Assembly (NCBI GenBank): GCA_963664365.1
Contig: OY761144.1
Coordinates: forward strand, 1,612,001 to 1,676,000
Source: VXRN01 sp963664365
Lineage (GTDB): Bacteria > Chloroflexota > Dehalococcoidia > Lucifugimonadales > UBA1123
Direction of reading: 5' to 3'
Length of the DNA stretch: 64,000 nt
Numbering within the stretch: position 1 is the first letter of the stretch; each line of letters starts with the position of its first letter. Shown in pieces: positions 26,840 through 34,894 of the stretch. The notes below the pieces were generated by a model. That model was not told where the DNA came from. It did no database searches and was given only the letters and a program-made list of their open reading frames with translations. The translations under genes and the position numbers were made by a program.

Positions 26840-27691
26840 TCATGCGGGCGCGACTCCCATCTCCACGGATAGCCGCGACATGTCGTAACCTTCTTTGCGG
26901 ACTCGCAGATCGTAATACAGAAGCGTAGCCGCGATCACGGTAATGGGCGTCACCAAAACTCCCGTCACCAGCAGGCCGACAGCCTCAGTAATCTGGCTTG
27001 CGAGGTTAACCTCTTCGCCGGACATCAAGAGTGAAAGCAACTGGAATGGAATGCCGATCATGATGAACATTCCCAGCGCCACCAGTATGTAAACCAGCAG
27101 GTGGCCGACGATCCTCAGCTCGCTGCCCCGCGCCAGGTTGAACCCGCGTCTCACTGCTCCCGAAAAGCGGTACCCTTCTACGATCACCGCTGGGATCATA
27201 AACGTCTGATAGACCAGATACACGATCAGCACGACCCCGAAAATCAGCGCGAACAAGACAAGAGGAGAGGGAGCGTCCTGCGACGTGGACAGCAGCGGCG
27301 CCAACATCAACATTAGCAAAAGTGCGACGACCAGCGCGAATATCGCCATCGTCACCATGCGCCAAAGCACTCTCACGTAGCAGCCTCCGACCGACACGTC
27401 GTCTAGGACGTAGTGCTGTCCTACGGCGCAGACCAGCGCTCCGTATGAGAATATCCCCAGGCTGGCGGCAATCATCGCCAATACAACGCTGGCTAAGTCG
27501 TCGTTCGAGAAGAGCAGCGCGAGCATCAGCGTCATGATCGACAGCGGGATCTGGACGACCGCGACTATGCTCACGAGCTGCTTGAACCTGCGCGCATAGA
27601 CGGCGAAGGTCTCGTTGAGTATTTCACCGAGGCCGCGCTCAGCCAGCTTCTGCTGTTGTGTTTCCTCTTGCATCGTTGGTTTCTCGGACAT
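26840..27691 (-). CDS. polytopic membrane protein inserted in the alpha operon
   Basis: A 283-aa protein with about six hydrophobic helices: for example LVSIVAVVQIPLSIMTLMLAL, FALVVALLLMLMLAPLL, LIFGVVLIVYLVYQTFMIP and TEAVGLLVTGVLVTPITVI. The N terminus is polar and Gln-rich, and AVIVEGYRFSGAVRRGFNLARG resembles the helix-rich YciC/DUF975-like or glycerophosphodiester-phosphodiesterase membrane-domain proteins. It sits between rpsK (10 bases upstream) and rpsD (33 bases downstream) on the same strand, a place normally empty. Function unknown; the location ties expression to ribosome synthesis. Confidence 0.85.
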   Translation of the reverse strand: MSEKPTMQEETQQQKLAERGLGEILNETFAVYARRFKQLVSIVAVVQIPLSIMTLMLALLFSNDDLASVVLAMIAASLGIFSYGALVCAVGQHYVLDDVSVGGCYVRVLWRMVTMAIFALVVALLLMLMLAPLLSTSQDAPSPLVLFALIFGVVLIVYLVYQTFMIPAVIVEGYRFSGAVRRGFNLARGSELRIVGHLLVYILVALGMFIMIGIPFQLLSLLMSGEEVNLASQITEAVGLLVTGVLVTPITVIAATLLYYDLRVRKEGYDMSRLSVEMGVAPA

Positions 27692-27701
27692 GCGCTGACT
27701 G

Positions 27702-28088
27702 CTACACCCGGCGCCGCTTGGGCGGCCTGCACCCGTTGTGCGGAATCGGAGTGACGTCCCTGATAGAGGTCACGAGTATCCCCGCTCCCTGAATCGCCCG
27801 TATAGCCGCCTCGCGTCCTGAGCCGGGTCCTCGCACGAAGACTTCCACCTGGCGGACGCCATGCTCGACTCCCTTGCGGGCCGCGTCCTCTCCGGCGCGC
27901 TGAGCCGCGAACGCGGTGGACTTTCTGGAGCCGCGGAATCCGACGGTCCCCGAACTCCCCCACGCTATCGGGTTGCCCTGCGGGTCGGTGATCGTGATTA
28001 TCGTGTTGTTGAACGTGGACTGGATGTAAGCCCGTCCCACGGGGACCGACTTGCGCTGTCTGCGGCGTGTTCTTGGTCTTCTTGCCAT
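27702..28088 (-). CDS. rpsK: ribosomal protein uS11
   Basis: The 128-aa S11: GRAYIQSTFNNTIITITD, the WGSSGTVGFRGSRKSTAFAA block, VEVFVRGPGSGREAAIRA and the strongly conserved C-terminal DVTPIPHNGCRPPKRRRV. It lies downstream of rpsM with a 48-base gap. Confidence 0.98.
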   Translation of the reverse strand: MARRPRTRRRQRKSVPVGRAYIQSTFNNTIITITDPQGNPIAWGSSGTVGFRGSRKSTAFAAQRAGEDAARKGVEHGVRQVEVFVRGPGSGREAAIRAIQGAGILVTSIRDVTPIPHNGCRPPKRRRV

Positions 28089-28136
28089 GTCTTTTCGTAT
28101 CCTAACTATGTGTGCTGAAAGCGGCCGGCGATTGCG

Positions 28137-28520
28137 CTACTTCTTGTTTACGGTTCTTCCTCGTCCCGCGACGGCCACGCGCTTGCCGCGCTTGGTGCGC
28201 CCGTTGGTCTTGGTTCTCTGGCCGCGCACGGGCAGGCCGCGCCGGTGGCGTAGGCCGCGATACGAGCCGATGTCGATCAGGCGGCGTATGTTCATGTTGA
28301 CTTCGCGCCGCAGATCGCCTTCGACGACCTTCTCCCTGTCGATGACCTCTCGAATCCGGGTCAACTGAGTGTCGGATAGGTCTCTGACCTTTGGGTTGTC
28401 GAGTATTCCGGCCTTCCGGCATACGTCCACGGCCTGGGTTGCCCCGATCCCGTAGACGCTTCGAAGGGAGACTTCGACTCGTTTGTTGTCCGGTATGTTG
28501 ACTCCGGCTACTATGGCCAT
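28137..28520 (-). CDS. rpsM: ribosomal protein uS13
   Basis: The 127-aa S13 of the 30S head shows ARVAGVNIP-like start (MAIVAGVNIPDNKRVEVSL), GIGATQAVDVCRKAGI, and the basic C-terminal GLRHRRGLPVRGQRTKTNGR tail that binds 16S rRNA and the P-site tRNA. Eighteen bases separate it from rpmJ. Confidence 0.98.
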   Translation of the reverse strand: MAIVAGVNIPDNKRVEVSLRSVYGIGATQAVDVCRKAGILDNPKVRDLSDTQLTRIREVIDREKVVEGDLRREVNMNIRRLIDIGSYRGLRHRRGLPVRGQRTKTNGRTKRGKRVAVAGRGRTVNKK

Positions 28521-28538
28521 ATCTCTACCCCGCGTTTC

Positions 28539-28652
28539 TTATCCTTGGCGCTGTTTGTGCTTGGGATTTTCACAGATGATCATGACCCTGCCGTGTCGTC
28601 TGATCACCTTGCACTTGGCGCATCTGACTTTGACCGATGCCGATACTTTCAT
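28539..28652 (-). CDS. rpmJ: ribosomal protein bL36
   Basis: A 37-aa gene read from the DNA: MKVSASVKVRCAKCKV..., with the zinc ligands C11, C14, C27 and H32, so it is the zinc-binding form. It lies in the usual place between infA and rpsM. Ends in KHKQRQG, the common bL36 C terminus. Confidence 0.97.
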   Translation of the reverse strand: MKVSASVKVRCAKCKVIRRHGRVMIICENPKHKQRQG

Positions 28653-28738
28653 TTTGGTGTCGTCCTCATATCCAGGCCTGCCCGATTCGGACTCTCATAC
28701 TCTTCCCGTGTGGAGAGGCGGATTCGCGTCGAGGAGGT

Positions 28739-28963
28739 CTATCTGAACCTGTATGTGATTCGCCCGCGCGTCAGGTCATACGGCGATAGCTCGACCAGCA
28801 CCCGGTCGCCGGGCAGTACTCGGATGAAGTTCAGCTTCAGCCTGCCGGACACGTAGGCGAGCACCTTGTGTCCGTTCGCAAGCTCCACCCTGAAACTGGC
28901 ATTTGGCAGGGACTCCGTTACGGTGCCCTCTACCTCGATAGCCTCCTTTTGCTTCTTCGCCAT
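28739..28963 (-). CDS. infA: translation initiation factor IF-1
   Basis: This 74-aa OB-fold protein reads EAIEVEGTVTESLPNASFRVEL, then GHKVLAYVSGRLKLNFIRVLPGDRV and ends DLTRGRITYRFR, as in bacterial IF-1. It binds the 30S A-site during initiation. It lies 15 bases after map, in the spc-alpha junction where it usually resides. Confidence 0.98.
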   Translation of the reverse strand: MAKKQKEAIEVEGTVTESLPNASFRVELANGHKVLAYVSGRLKLNFIRVLPGDRVLVELSPYDLTRGRITYRFR

Positions 28964-28978
28964 AGGACTCCTTTCGAG

Positions 28979-29782
28979 TCAGTTGATCGGATCGTCTTGG
29001 TGGAACCGGGTCGTAATCATGGGGCCTGCGTCGGTAACTGTTACGGTGTCCTCGAAGTGGGCCGAGAGGCTTCCGTCCGCGGTGGCGACCGTCCAATCGT
29101 CGGCCAGTACTTTGGTGCTCGCGGTCCCGATGTTGAGCATCGGCTCTATCGCCAGGGCCATGCCCTTGCGAATCCGCGGCCCCTTTCCGCGCCTTCCGTA
29201 GTTGGGCACCTGCGGCTCCTCGTGCATGTCGAAGCCGATGCCGTGCCCCACGTACTTCCTGACCACGTGATAGCCCATGCGCTCTCCGCACCTTTGAATC
29301 GCGTTGGAAACGTCTCCTATCCTACCTCCGGACCTCACTTTTGCTATTCCCTCGTCGAGGGACCTCTTCGTTGCCTCTATGAGCCTTACGGCCTCGTCGC
29401 TGATCTCGCCTACGCCGACGGTGAATGCGCTGTCGGCGTGAAGTCCGCCGTAGATGGCTCCAACGTCCACGCTGAGTATGTCGCCCTGTTTCAGCTTACG
29501 TTCATTCGGAATCGCGTGGACGATCTCGTCGTTGATGGACGCGCATATCGTGGCGGGGAAAGCGTAGGACGCTCCTCCCGGCTTGTACCCTTTGAAGGAC
29601 GGCGCCGCTCCCAGGCCGCGAATAGCGCTCTCGGCTATGGCGTCGAGTTCCCGGGTTTCGACACCGGGTTCCACGGCCTCGATGATCTTCGCCTTGGTAT
29701 GGGCAATTATCTGCCCGGCCTCGAACATCAGCTTCAGCTCGTCGGCTGACTTGATCGTGATTCCATTTGGCCTTCTGGCCAT
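28979..29782 (-). CDS. map: methionine aminopeptidase, type I
   Basis: The 267-aa enzyme removes the N-terminal methionine from new proteins. The metal-binding residues are seen in SVDVGAIYGGLHADSAFTV (two aspartates), VGHGIGFDMHEEPQV (histidine) and MALAIEPM (glutamate), and the substrate-binding histidine in EIVHAIPNE. Position between adk and infA is standard for the spc operon. Confidence 0.97.
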   Translation of the reverse strand: MARRPNGITIKSADELKLMFEAGQIIAHTKAKIIEAVEPGVETRELDAIAESAIRGLGAAPSFKGYKPGGASYAFPATICASINDEIVHAIPNERKLKQGDILSVDVGAIYGGLHADSAFTVGVGEISDEAVRLIEATKRSLDEGIAKVRSGGRIGDVSNAIQRCGERMGYHVVRKYVGHGIGFDMHEEPQVPNYGRRGKGPRIRKGMALAIEPMLNIGTASTKVLADDWTVATADGSLSAHFEDTVTVTDAGPMITTRFHQDDPIN

Positions 29783-29842
29783 CTACCTCCGTACCCTTCT
29801 GTGAATACCACAAGTTAACATAAACCCAATGTGCGCAACAAG

Positions 29843-30484
29843 CTACGCGAGAACCGAGTCCGACAGCGCCCGTTCTACCACCTCCACCGGCTGCTCCCCG
29901 TCGATCTCCGCCAGCGACCCGGACGCGCGGTAGTATTCGACAACCGGGGAGGTCTCTTGGTTATACACCTCTATACGCTTGGCGACCACGCGGGGTTTGT
30001 CGTCGTCGCGCTGGTACAGTTCGCCACCGCAGGCGTCGCAGCGGCCGTCGGATAGGGGAGGGGAGCTATCGAGGTTGTACGGCCTCTGGCACTTGGCGCA
30101 CAGGATTCGGCCGCTGAGCCTTCTGACGAGTTCGTCGTCCGATACCTTGATGAAGACGACCTTGTCGATTCCGCCGCGCTCGGAGAGCGCCTCGTCGAGA
30201 GCCTCCGCCTGGGACTGGGTTCTGGGGAAGCCGTCCAGGACGAATCCCGTCGCGTGGTCCGGGTCTTTGATCCACTCCATTATCATGTCGATCGTAATCT
30301 CATCCGGCACGTACGCTCCGCGCTCCATGTAAGAGCGAGCCAGCCGGCCGAGTTCGGTGTCGCGGCGCTGGTGGTCCCTGAACAGGTCTCCTGAGGAGAC
30401 GGCATGAACGGCCAGCTTTTCGGCGAGATTCGCGGCTTGGGTTCCCTTCCCGGAACCGGGAGGTCCCATGAGTATGACGTTCAT
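29843..30484 (-). CDS. adk: adenylate kinase with zinc-type LID
   Basis: A 213-aa adenylate kinase interconverting ATP, ADP and AMP. It shows the P-loop GPPGSGKGTQ at residues 7-16, the FPRTQSQAEAL segment and a LID domain with four cysteines, CAKC and CDAC, which would bind zinc as in Gram-positive enzymes. Downstream of secY as usual. Confidence 0.97.
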   Translation of the reverse strand: MNVILMGPPGSGKGTQAANLAEKLAVHAVSSGDLFRDHQRRDTELGRLARSYMERGAYVPDEITIDMIMEWIKDPDHATGFVLDGFPRTQSQAEALDEALSERGGIDKVVFIKVSDDELVRRLSGRILCAKCQRPYNLDSSPPLSDGRCDACGGELYQRDDDKPRVVAKRIEVYNQETSPVVEYYRASGSLAEIDGEQPVEVVERALSDSVLA

Positions 30485-30504
30485 ATCTCCGTTTGCTGAC
30501 GCTC

Positions 30505-31830
30505 CTATCTGATGAAGCCCTCGTAGTTACGCATGAGCAACTGCGCTTCGAGCTGGCGCATGGTGTCCAGCGCGACGCCGACCATGATGAGCAAGCTGGT
30601 GCTCGACAGCGTCAGAGCGCGGATGTCGGTCGCCAGCGTTACGAAGTAGGGCAGGATGGCGATGACTCCGAGGAACAGCGCGCCTCCCCACGTAATTCTG
30701 ATGATGACGCGGTTCAGGTATTCTTGAGTCGGTCTGCCCGGCCTGATTCCCGGTATGAACCCGCCGTTGCGCTGGAGGTTCTCCGCCAGGTTCTGCTGCT
30801 GGAATATGACGAGGGTATAGAAGAACGTGAACACCACCACTAGGAAGAACACCGCGATCCAGTATGGGAAGTTGGACGGGTCGAGCGTATCCGTGAAGAA
30901 CTCCGCCAGCCGCGTGAAGAACGAGTCCGACAACGGATTGCGGAAGTAGCTGAAGATGGTGGCGGGCAGAATGATGATGCTGAACGCGAAGATCAGCGGA
31001 ATCATGCCCGCGCTGTTGACGCGCAGAGGCAGGAACGTCGCCCCCGACTGTCTCTGCATCTGGCCTCCGCGAAAGACGCTGCGCCCATACTGAACGGGCA
31101 CCCTTCGCTGGGCCTCCGTGAACAGGACGATCACGAAGATGATGGCGAATCCGAAGATGCCCAGCAGGAACAGACCGCCCTGCTGGCCGCTTTCCATGAA
31201 TCCCTGGCCGACGAGGGTAGGGAAGCCCGCGACTATGCCTCCGAAGATGATGAGTGAAATGCCGTTGCCGAGACCCTTTTCGGTGATCAACTCTCCGAGC
31301 CAGACGAGGAACATCGTGCCGGCCACCATGGAGATGAGCATAGCGGCGGTTCCCAGGTTGACTCCAAAGTCCACGCCCGGCAGCACGCCCGACTGTCGCA
31401 GCAGAGTTAGCTGTCCCCACGACTGTAGAAACGCGATCGGAACGGTGGCGTAGTGCGTGATCTGGTTGATGCGCTGGCGTCCGAACTCCCCCTCTTGAGA
31501 GAGCGCCTTGAGGCTCGGTATGGCAGGAACCAGTATCTGCATGACGATGGACGCGGTGATGTACGGGTAAACGCCGAGCGCGGCGACGCTCAGGTTCGCC
31601 AGGGCGCCTCCGCTGAACAGATTGAGGAATCCCAAAAGCTCCTGCTGCTGGAACGCCTGCGACAACTGCTGCGTATCGACGCCGGGAATCGGCACCTGCG
31701 CGACGAACCTGAAGACGACCAGCATCCCCAGAGTGAACAGAATCTTCGAGCGCAGGTCCGGGACGCGCATCGCGTCGATCATCGACTGGATTAGCTGCGG
31801 CCTGGATGACTGCTGCTGAGCTTGGCGCAT
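30505..31830 (-). CDS. secY: preprotein translocase subunit SecY
   Basis: The 441-aa channel subunit of the Sec translocon, with ten hydrophobic segments. Typical blocks are the N-terminal PDLRSKILFTLGMLVVFR, PGVD in the plug region, GIYPYI-like VYPYITASIVMQIL and the cytosolic loop PTQEYLNRVI region ahead of the last helices. It sits between rplO and adk, as in most bacteria. The C-terminal LLMRNYEGFIR is also family-like. Confidence 0.98.
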   Translation of the reverse strand: MRQAQQQSSRPQLIQSMIDAMRVPDLRSKILFTLGMLVVFRFVAQVPIPGVDTQQLSQAFQQQELLGFLNLFSGGALANLSVAALGVYPYITASIVMQILVPAIPSLKALSQEGEFGRQRINQITHYATVPIAFLQSWGQLTLLRQSGVLPGVDFGVNLGTAAMLISMVAGTMFLVWLGELITEKGLGNGISLIIFGGIVAGFPTLVGQGFMESGQQGGLFLLGIFGFAIIFVIVLFTEAQRRVPVQYGRSVFRGGQMQRQSGATFLPLRVNSAGMIPLIFAFSIIILPATIFSYFRNPLSDSFFTRLAEFFTDTLDPSNFPYWIAVFFLVVVFTFFYTLVIFQQQNLAENLQRNGGFIPGIRPGRPTQEYLNRVIIRITWGGALFLGVIAILPYFVTLATDIRALTLSSTSLLIMVGVALDTMRQLEAQLLMRNYEGFIR

Positions 31831-31890
31831 TAAGCCGTCTCCTCTCCGATGGGGGGAGTGTCCGGGCAGCCGCGTGTCTGTTGGACGCGC

Positions 31891-32337
31891 CTACTCAATG
31901 GTCGTCACCGTGCCGCCGGCCGCTTGTATCTTCTCGCGGGCCGACTCCGAAAACTTCTGCGCCGATACGGTTATGGCGACGTCGATGTCGCCCCTGCCGA
32001 GTATCTTGACCGGGGCCTCGGAACTGCGGATGCAGCCGACTTGAGCCAGTTCCAGCGGTGTCACCACGCTGTTCGGAGGGAAGGCGGCGAGCTGGTCCAC
32101 GTTGACGATGCTGTACTCCTGGCGGAATACGTTTGTGAATCCCCTTATGCTGGGGAGGCGCTTCAGCAGTGAAAGCTGCCCGCCCATGAACTTGGTCATT
32201 CGTCCGCTTCCGCTGCGAGACTTCTGTCCCTTGATGCCTCTGCCGGAGTACGTTCCATAGCCGCTGCCGTCGCCTCTGCCGACGCGCTTCCGGTTCTTCT
32301 TGGCCTCCTTTGGAGACCGCATCAGGTGTTGCTGCAT
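31891..32337 (-). CDS. rplO: ribosomal protein uL15
   Basis: The 148-aa L15 shows RVGRGDGSGYGTYSGRGIKGQKSR-type glycine-rich N-terminal sequence, the MSLLKRLP-like LSLLKRLPSIRGF and a C-terminal VKILGRGDIDVAITVSAQKF-type block. It precedes secY in the spc order. A dispersed hairpin repeat lies in the gap between it and rpmD. Confidence 0.97.
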   Translation of the reverse strand: MQQHLMRSPKEAKKNRKRVGRGDGSGYGTYSGRGIKGQKSRSGSGRMTKFMGGQLSLLKRLPSIRGFTNVFRQEYSIVNVDQLAAFPPNSVVTPLELAQVGCIRSSEAPVKILGRGDIDVAITVSAQKFSESAREKIQAAGGTVTTIE

Positions 32338-32385
32338 TTCGGTTCTTCTTTCCGTGTGAATCTAATTGGCCCTTGCCAACCCGTC

Positions 32386-32410
32386 GTAGGGGCAACCCTT
32401 GTGGTTGCCC
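32386..32410. repeat. dispersed TAGGGGC..GCCC hairpin, in the rpmD-rplO gap
   Basis: A 25-base imperfect palindrome (GTAGGGGCAACC...GGTTGCCC) occupying the spacer between two ribosomal genes. Relatives are at 34808, 44427, 45881 and 60111. Confidence 0.85.
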
Positions 32411-32413
32411 GCC

Positions 32414-32608
32414 TCATTCCGTCTCCGGCGGCGCAGGCGACACCGTCACCAGGTGGCGCACCTTGTGGACCACTCCCATTATGGACGGGGTGTCCTCGTG
32501 TTCGACCGTCTGGTTCAGACGCTTGAGTCCGAGGCTCTCGATCGCCCTCTTCTGGGACTTCTCGTAGCCTATCGCGCTCTTGCTGTATGTAATCGCTATC
32601 TTTGCCAT
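32414..32608 (-). CDS. rpmD: ribosomal protein uL30
   Basis: The 64-aa L30 reads MAKIAITYSKSAIGYEKSQK, LGLKRLNQTVEHEDTPSIMG and VVHKVRHLV, the family core, followed by a short acidic tail (SPAPPETE). I use the ATG at 32608, two bases after the rpsE stop; a TTG start two codons earlier would overlap that stop. Present in the spc position between rpsE and rplO. Confidence 0.95.
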   Translation of the reverse strand: MAKIAITYSKSAIGYEKSQKRAIESLGLKRLNQTVEHEDTPSIMGVVHKVRHLVTVSPAPPETE

Positions 32609-32610
32609 GA

Positions 32611-33225
32611 TCAACTCGCAGTCGTTTGCGGCTCGGTTTGCTGCTGAGCGGCGGCCTCGGCTTTGGCGGCCTGCTGGGCCGCGCGGCGTTCGGCTCGGAT
32701 GCGTCTCTGCTCCTTCACCTGCTCCACGGTCTGCCGCCGCTTGACGAACTCCTCATCAGGTATTCTGAGTTTCTTCAGACCCTCGAACGTGGCCTTGACC
32801 ACGTTGACGGGGTTGTTGCTTCTGCGGGACTTGGTGAGAATGTCCCTGACTCCGGCCAACTCGACGACCGCCCGGACAGACCCGCCCGCTATGACTCCGG
32901 TGCCGGGGGCGGCCGGTTTGAGCATTACCAGCGCGCCGCCGTACTTCGAGACGATTTCGTGCGGTATCGTCGAGCCGCTCAGGGATACGTTTACCATGTT
33001 GGCCCGCGCCTTGACCGATCCCTTTCTCACCGCGTCAGGGACGGCGTCCGCTTTTCCCATGCCTATCCCGACGCGGCCCTCGCCGTTTCCGACGACGACC
33101 ACCGCGTTGAAGCTGAGGTGCCGGCCTCCCTTGACCACCTTGGCCACTCGGGAGATGCGGACGACTCTTTCGACCAGGTTTAGCTCTTCTTGTTCGTCCT
33201 GCTGTTGCGTAAAGTCAGTAGTCAC
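32611..33225 (-). CDS. rpsE: ribosomal protein uS5
   Basis: The 204-aa S5: LVERVVRISRVAKVVKGGRH, VVVGNGEGRVGIGMGKADAV and PAAPGTGVIAGGSVRAVVEL, all of the double-stranded-RNA-binding and C-terminal domains. The gene starts at a GTG whose first base is the last of the rplR stop codon (TAGTG). It carries a polar, Ala/Gln-rich C-terminal extension (RRAAQQAAKAEAAAQQQ), longer than usual. Confidence 0.97.
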   Translation of the reverse strand: MTTDFTQQQDEQEELNLVERVVRISRVAKVVKGGRHLSFNAVVVVGNGEGRVGIGMGKADAVPDAVRKGSVKARANMVNVSLSGSTIPHEIVSKYGGALVMLKPAAPGTGVIAGGSVRAVVELAGVRDILTKSRRSNNPVNVVKATFEGLKKLRIPDEEFVKRRQTVEQVKEQRRIRAERRAAQQAAKAEAAAQQQTEPQTTAS

Positions 33226-33596
33226 TAGAAAGCCAGACCTCCCTTGCGCGCGGCTTCGGCAAGCGCCTTCGTTCTGCCATGATACTTGAAGCCTCCGCGG
33301 TCGAACACGACAGTCTTGATTCCTTGGTCCACGGCCCTTTCGGCGATGAGCTTGCCGACCAGGGTCGAGACCTCCGACTTGGCCTCGCCGCCGTTGACTT
33401 CGGCCCTGATCTTCGGGTCCAGGCTGGACGCGGCGGCCAGGGTGCGCCCCTGTGAATCGTCTATTATCTGGACGTAGATGTGCTTGAGGCTTCTGAACAC
33501 CGCCATTCTGGGGCGTTCGGACGTCCCGGACACCTTCTTGCGGACGCGCTTGTGTCGGATCTGCCTGCGCGACCTGAGCATTTTGACTCGTGGCAT
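33225..33596 (-). CDS. rplR: ribosomal protein uL18
   Basis: The 123-aa L18, which binds 5S rRNA, is recognised by RHKRVRKKVSGTSERPRMAV, FRSLKHIYVQIIDDSQGRTL and the closing DRGGFKYHGRTKALAEAARKGG. It lies directly between rplF and rpsE and shares one base with the latter. Confidence 0.97.
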   Translation of the reverse strand: MPRVKMLRSRRQIRHKRVRKKVSGTSERPRMAVFRSLKHIYVQIIDDSQGRTLAAASSLDPKIRAEVNGGEAKSEVSTLVGKLIAERAVDQGIKTVVFDRGGFKYHGRTKALAEAARKGGLAF

Positions 33597-33597
33597 T

Positions 33598-34140
33598 TTA
33601 TGCCCTCCTCGCGCTCTTGCCGGGCTTCAGATGGACGACCTCGTTGGCGTACCGGATGCCCTTGCCGGTGTACACGTTGGGCGGTCGGACCTTGCGGATC
33701 TCCGCCGCGATCTGGCCGACTGCCTGCTTGTCTATGCCCTGCACTCGGATTCGGTTGTTGCCCTCGACCGTAAGGGTGACTCCCGGCGGAGGGTCTATGT
33801 TGACCTGGTGGCTCAGCATGACGCTCAAGGTGATGCCCTTGCCGTTCTGCGCTACTCGATATCCGACTCCCACAAGATCCAGGACCTTCTCGAAGCCCTC
33901 GCTTACGCCGGCAACCATGTTGTTGATGAGGCTGCGGGTCAGTCCGTGCAGGGCCTTGTGCTCGCCCGAGTCGCTGGGCCTTGTGACTACCACGGTTCCG
34001 TTGTCGCGCGAAATCGACATTTCGGAATGGAAACTCTGGCTGAGTTCTCCGCGAGGGCCTTTCACGGTCACGGCGAGTCCATCCACGCGGACGTCGACGC
34101 CGGAGGGTATCGGAACGGGTTTGTTTCCTACTCTGGACAT
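33598..34140 (-). CDS. rplF: ribosomal protein uL6
   Basis: L6, 180 aa from the ATG at 34140, preceded by AAGGAGG; an in-frame start 14 codons earlier has no such site. The N-terminal MSRVGNKPVPIPSGVDV and C-terminal PPNVYTGKGIRYANEVVHLK-type end with basic tail are diagnostic. Two repeated alpha-beta domains as in all L6. Confidence 0.97.
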   Translation of the reverse strand: MSRVGNKPVPIPSGVDVRVDGLAVTVKGPRGELSQSFHSEMSISRDNGTVVVTRPSDSGEHKALHGLTRSLINNMVAGVSEGFEKVLDLVGVGYRVAQNGKGITLSVMLSHQVNIDPPPGVTLTVEGNNRIRVQGIDKQAVGQIAAEIRKVRPPNVYTGKGIRYANEVVHLKPGKSARRA

Positions 34141-34150
34141 AGCGGCCTCC

Positions 34151-34552
34151 TTACCAAACGTAGCAGAGGAGTTCGCCGCCAACTCCCTGCCTCCAGGCTT
34201 GACGCCCTGTCATTATGCCCTTGGACGTGGACATGATCGCCACGCCCAGCCCGCCGAAGTAGCGCGGAATCTCGCCTTTGCCGACATACACCCTGAGTCC
34301 GGGCTTGCTGACCCTCTTGAGTCCGGTGATCGCCGGTTCGCTGCGGCTTCGGTAGTGTAGTTTGACTTGGATAGCCGCGTGCGGGGTCCCGGATCTGACG
34401 AGGTCGTAGCTTTCGATGAATCCCTCCTCGGCGAGGATTCTCGCCAATTCGGCTTTCATCTTGGAAGCCGGGATTCTGACCGATTCGTGACGCGCGTTGA
34501 CGGCGTTGCGAATGCGCGTCAGCATATCCGCGATTGGGTCTGTCACTGCCAT
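34151..34552 (-). CDS. rpsH: ribosomal protein uS8
   Basis: The 133-aa S8 starts MAVTDPIADMLTRIRNAV and contains the conserved C-terminal block GLRVYVGKGEIPRYFGGLGV, IMSTSKGIMTGRQA and GGELLCYVW. S8 binds the central domain of 16S rRNA and in many bacteria represses spc-operon translation. Confidence 0.98.
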   Translation of the reverse strand: MAVTDPIADMLTRIRNAVNARHESVRIPASKMKAELARILAEEGFIESYDLVRSGTPHAAIQVKLHYRSRSEPAITGLKRVSKPGLRVYVGKGEIPRYFGGLGVAIMSTSKGIMTGRQAWRQGVGGELLCYVW

Positions 34553-34564
34553 GCTGTCGTTCCT

Positions 34565-34750
34565 CTACCAACTAGCCTTCCGCACTCCGGGCAGCAGCCC
34601 TTCGAGCGCCATGTTTCTAAAGCAGATGCGGCACAGCCCAAAGTGTCTGATGTAGGCTCTGGGCCTTCCGCAGCGGTTGCACCTGTTGTGCTGCCGCACC
34701 CTGAAACGTTGGGGTTTCTTCCAACGCGCGATCTTCGATTTCTTAGCCAT
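34565..34750 (-). CDS. rpsN: ribosomal protein uS14, zinc-binding type Z
   Basis: At 61 aa this is the short type-Z S14, with zinc ligands in CNRCGR and CRICF and the ending MALEGLLPGVRKASW. It sits between rplE and rpsH. A longer S14 without zinc is not present in the window. Confidence 0.97.
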   Translation of the reverse strand: MAKKSKIARWKKPQRFRVRQHNRCNRCGRPRAYIRHFGLCRICFRNMALEGLLPGVRKASW

Positions 34751-34807
34751 GTAACCTAACCTGCGCTCAGATGTCTTGCTGTGAAAATATGCCCCGGCAA
34801 ACCGGTC

Positions 34808-34832
34808 GTAGCGGCAACCCTCGTGGTTGCCC
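34808..34832. repeat. dispersed TAGGGGC..GCCC-family hairpin, in the rplE-rpsN gap
   Basis: A member of the same palindrome family (GTAGCGGCAACC...GGTTGCCC) lying in the unusually wide 144-base spacer between rpsN and rplE. No gene is visible in that spacer. Confidence 0.8.
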
Positions 34833-34894
34833 TGTCCCCCGATGCGCCAATTTTCGTCGTTCCATTATTAATACCCTGCGTCGTCCCCCGACCC

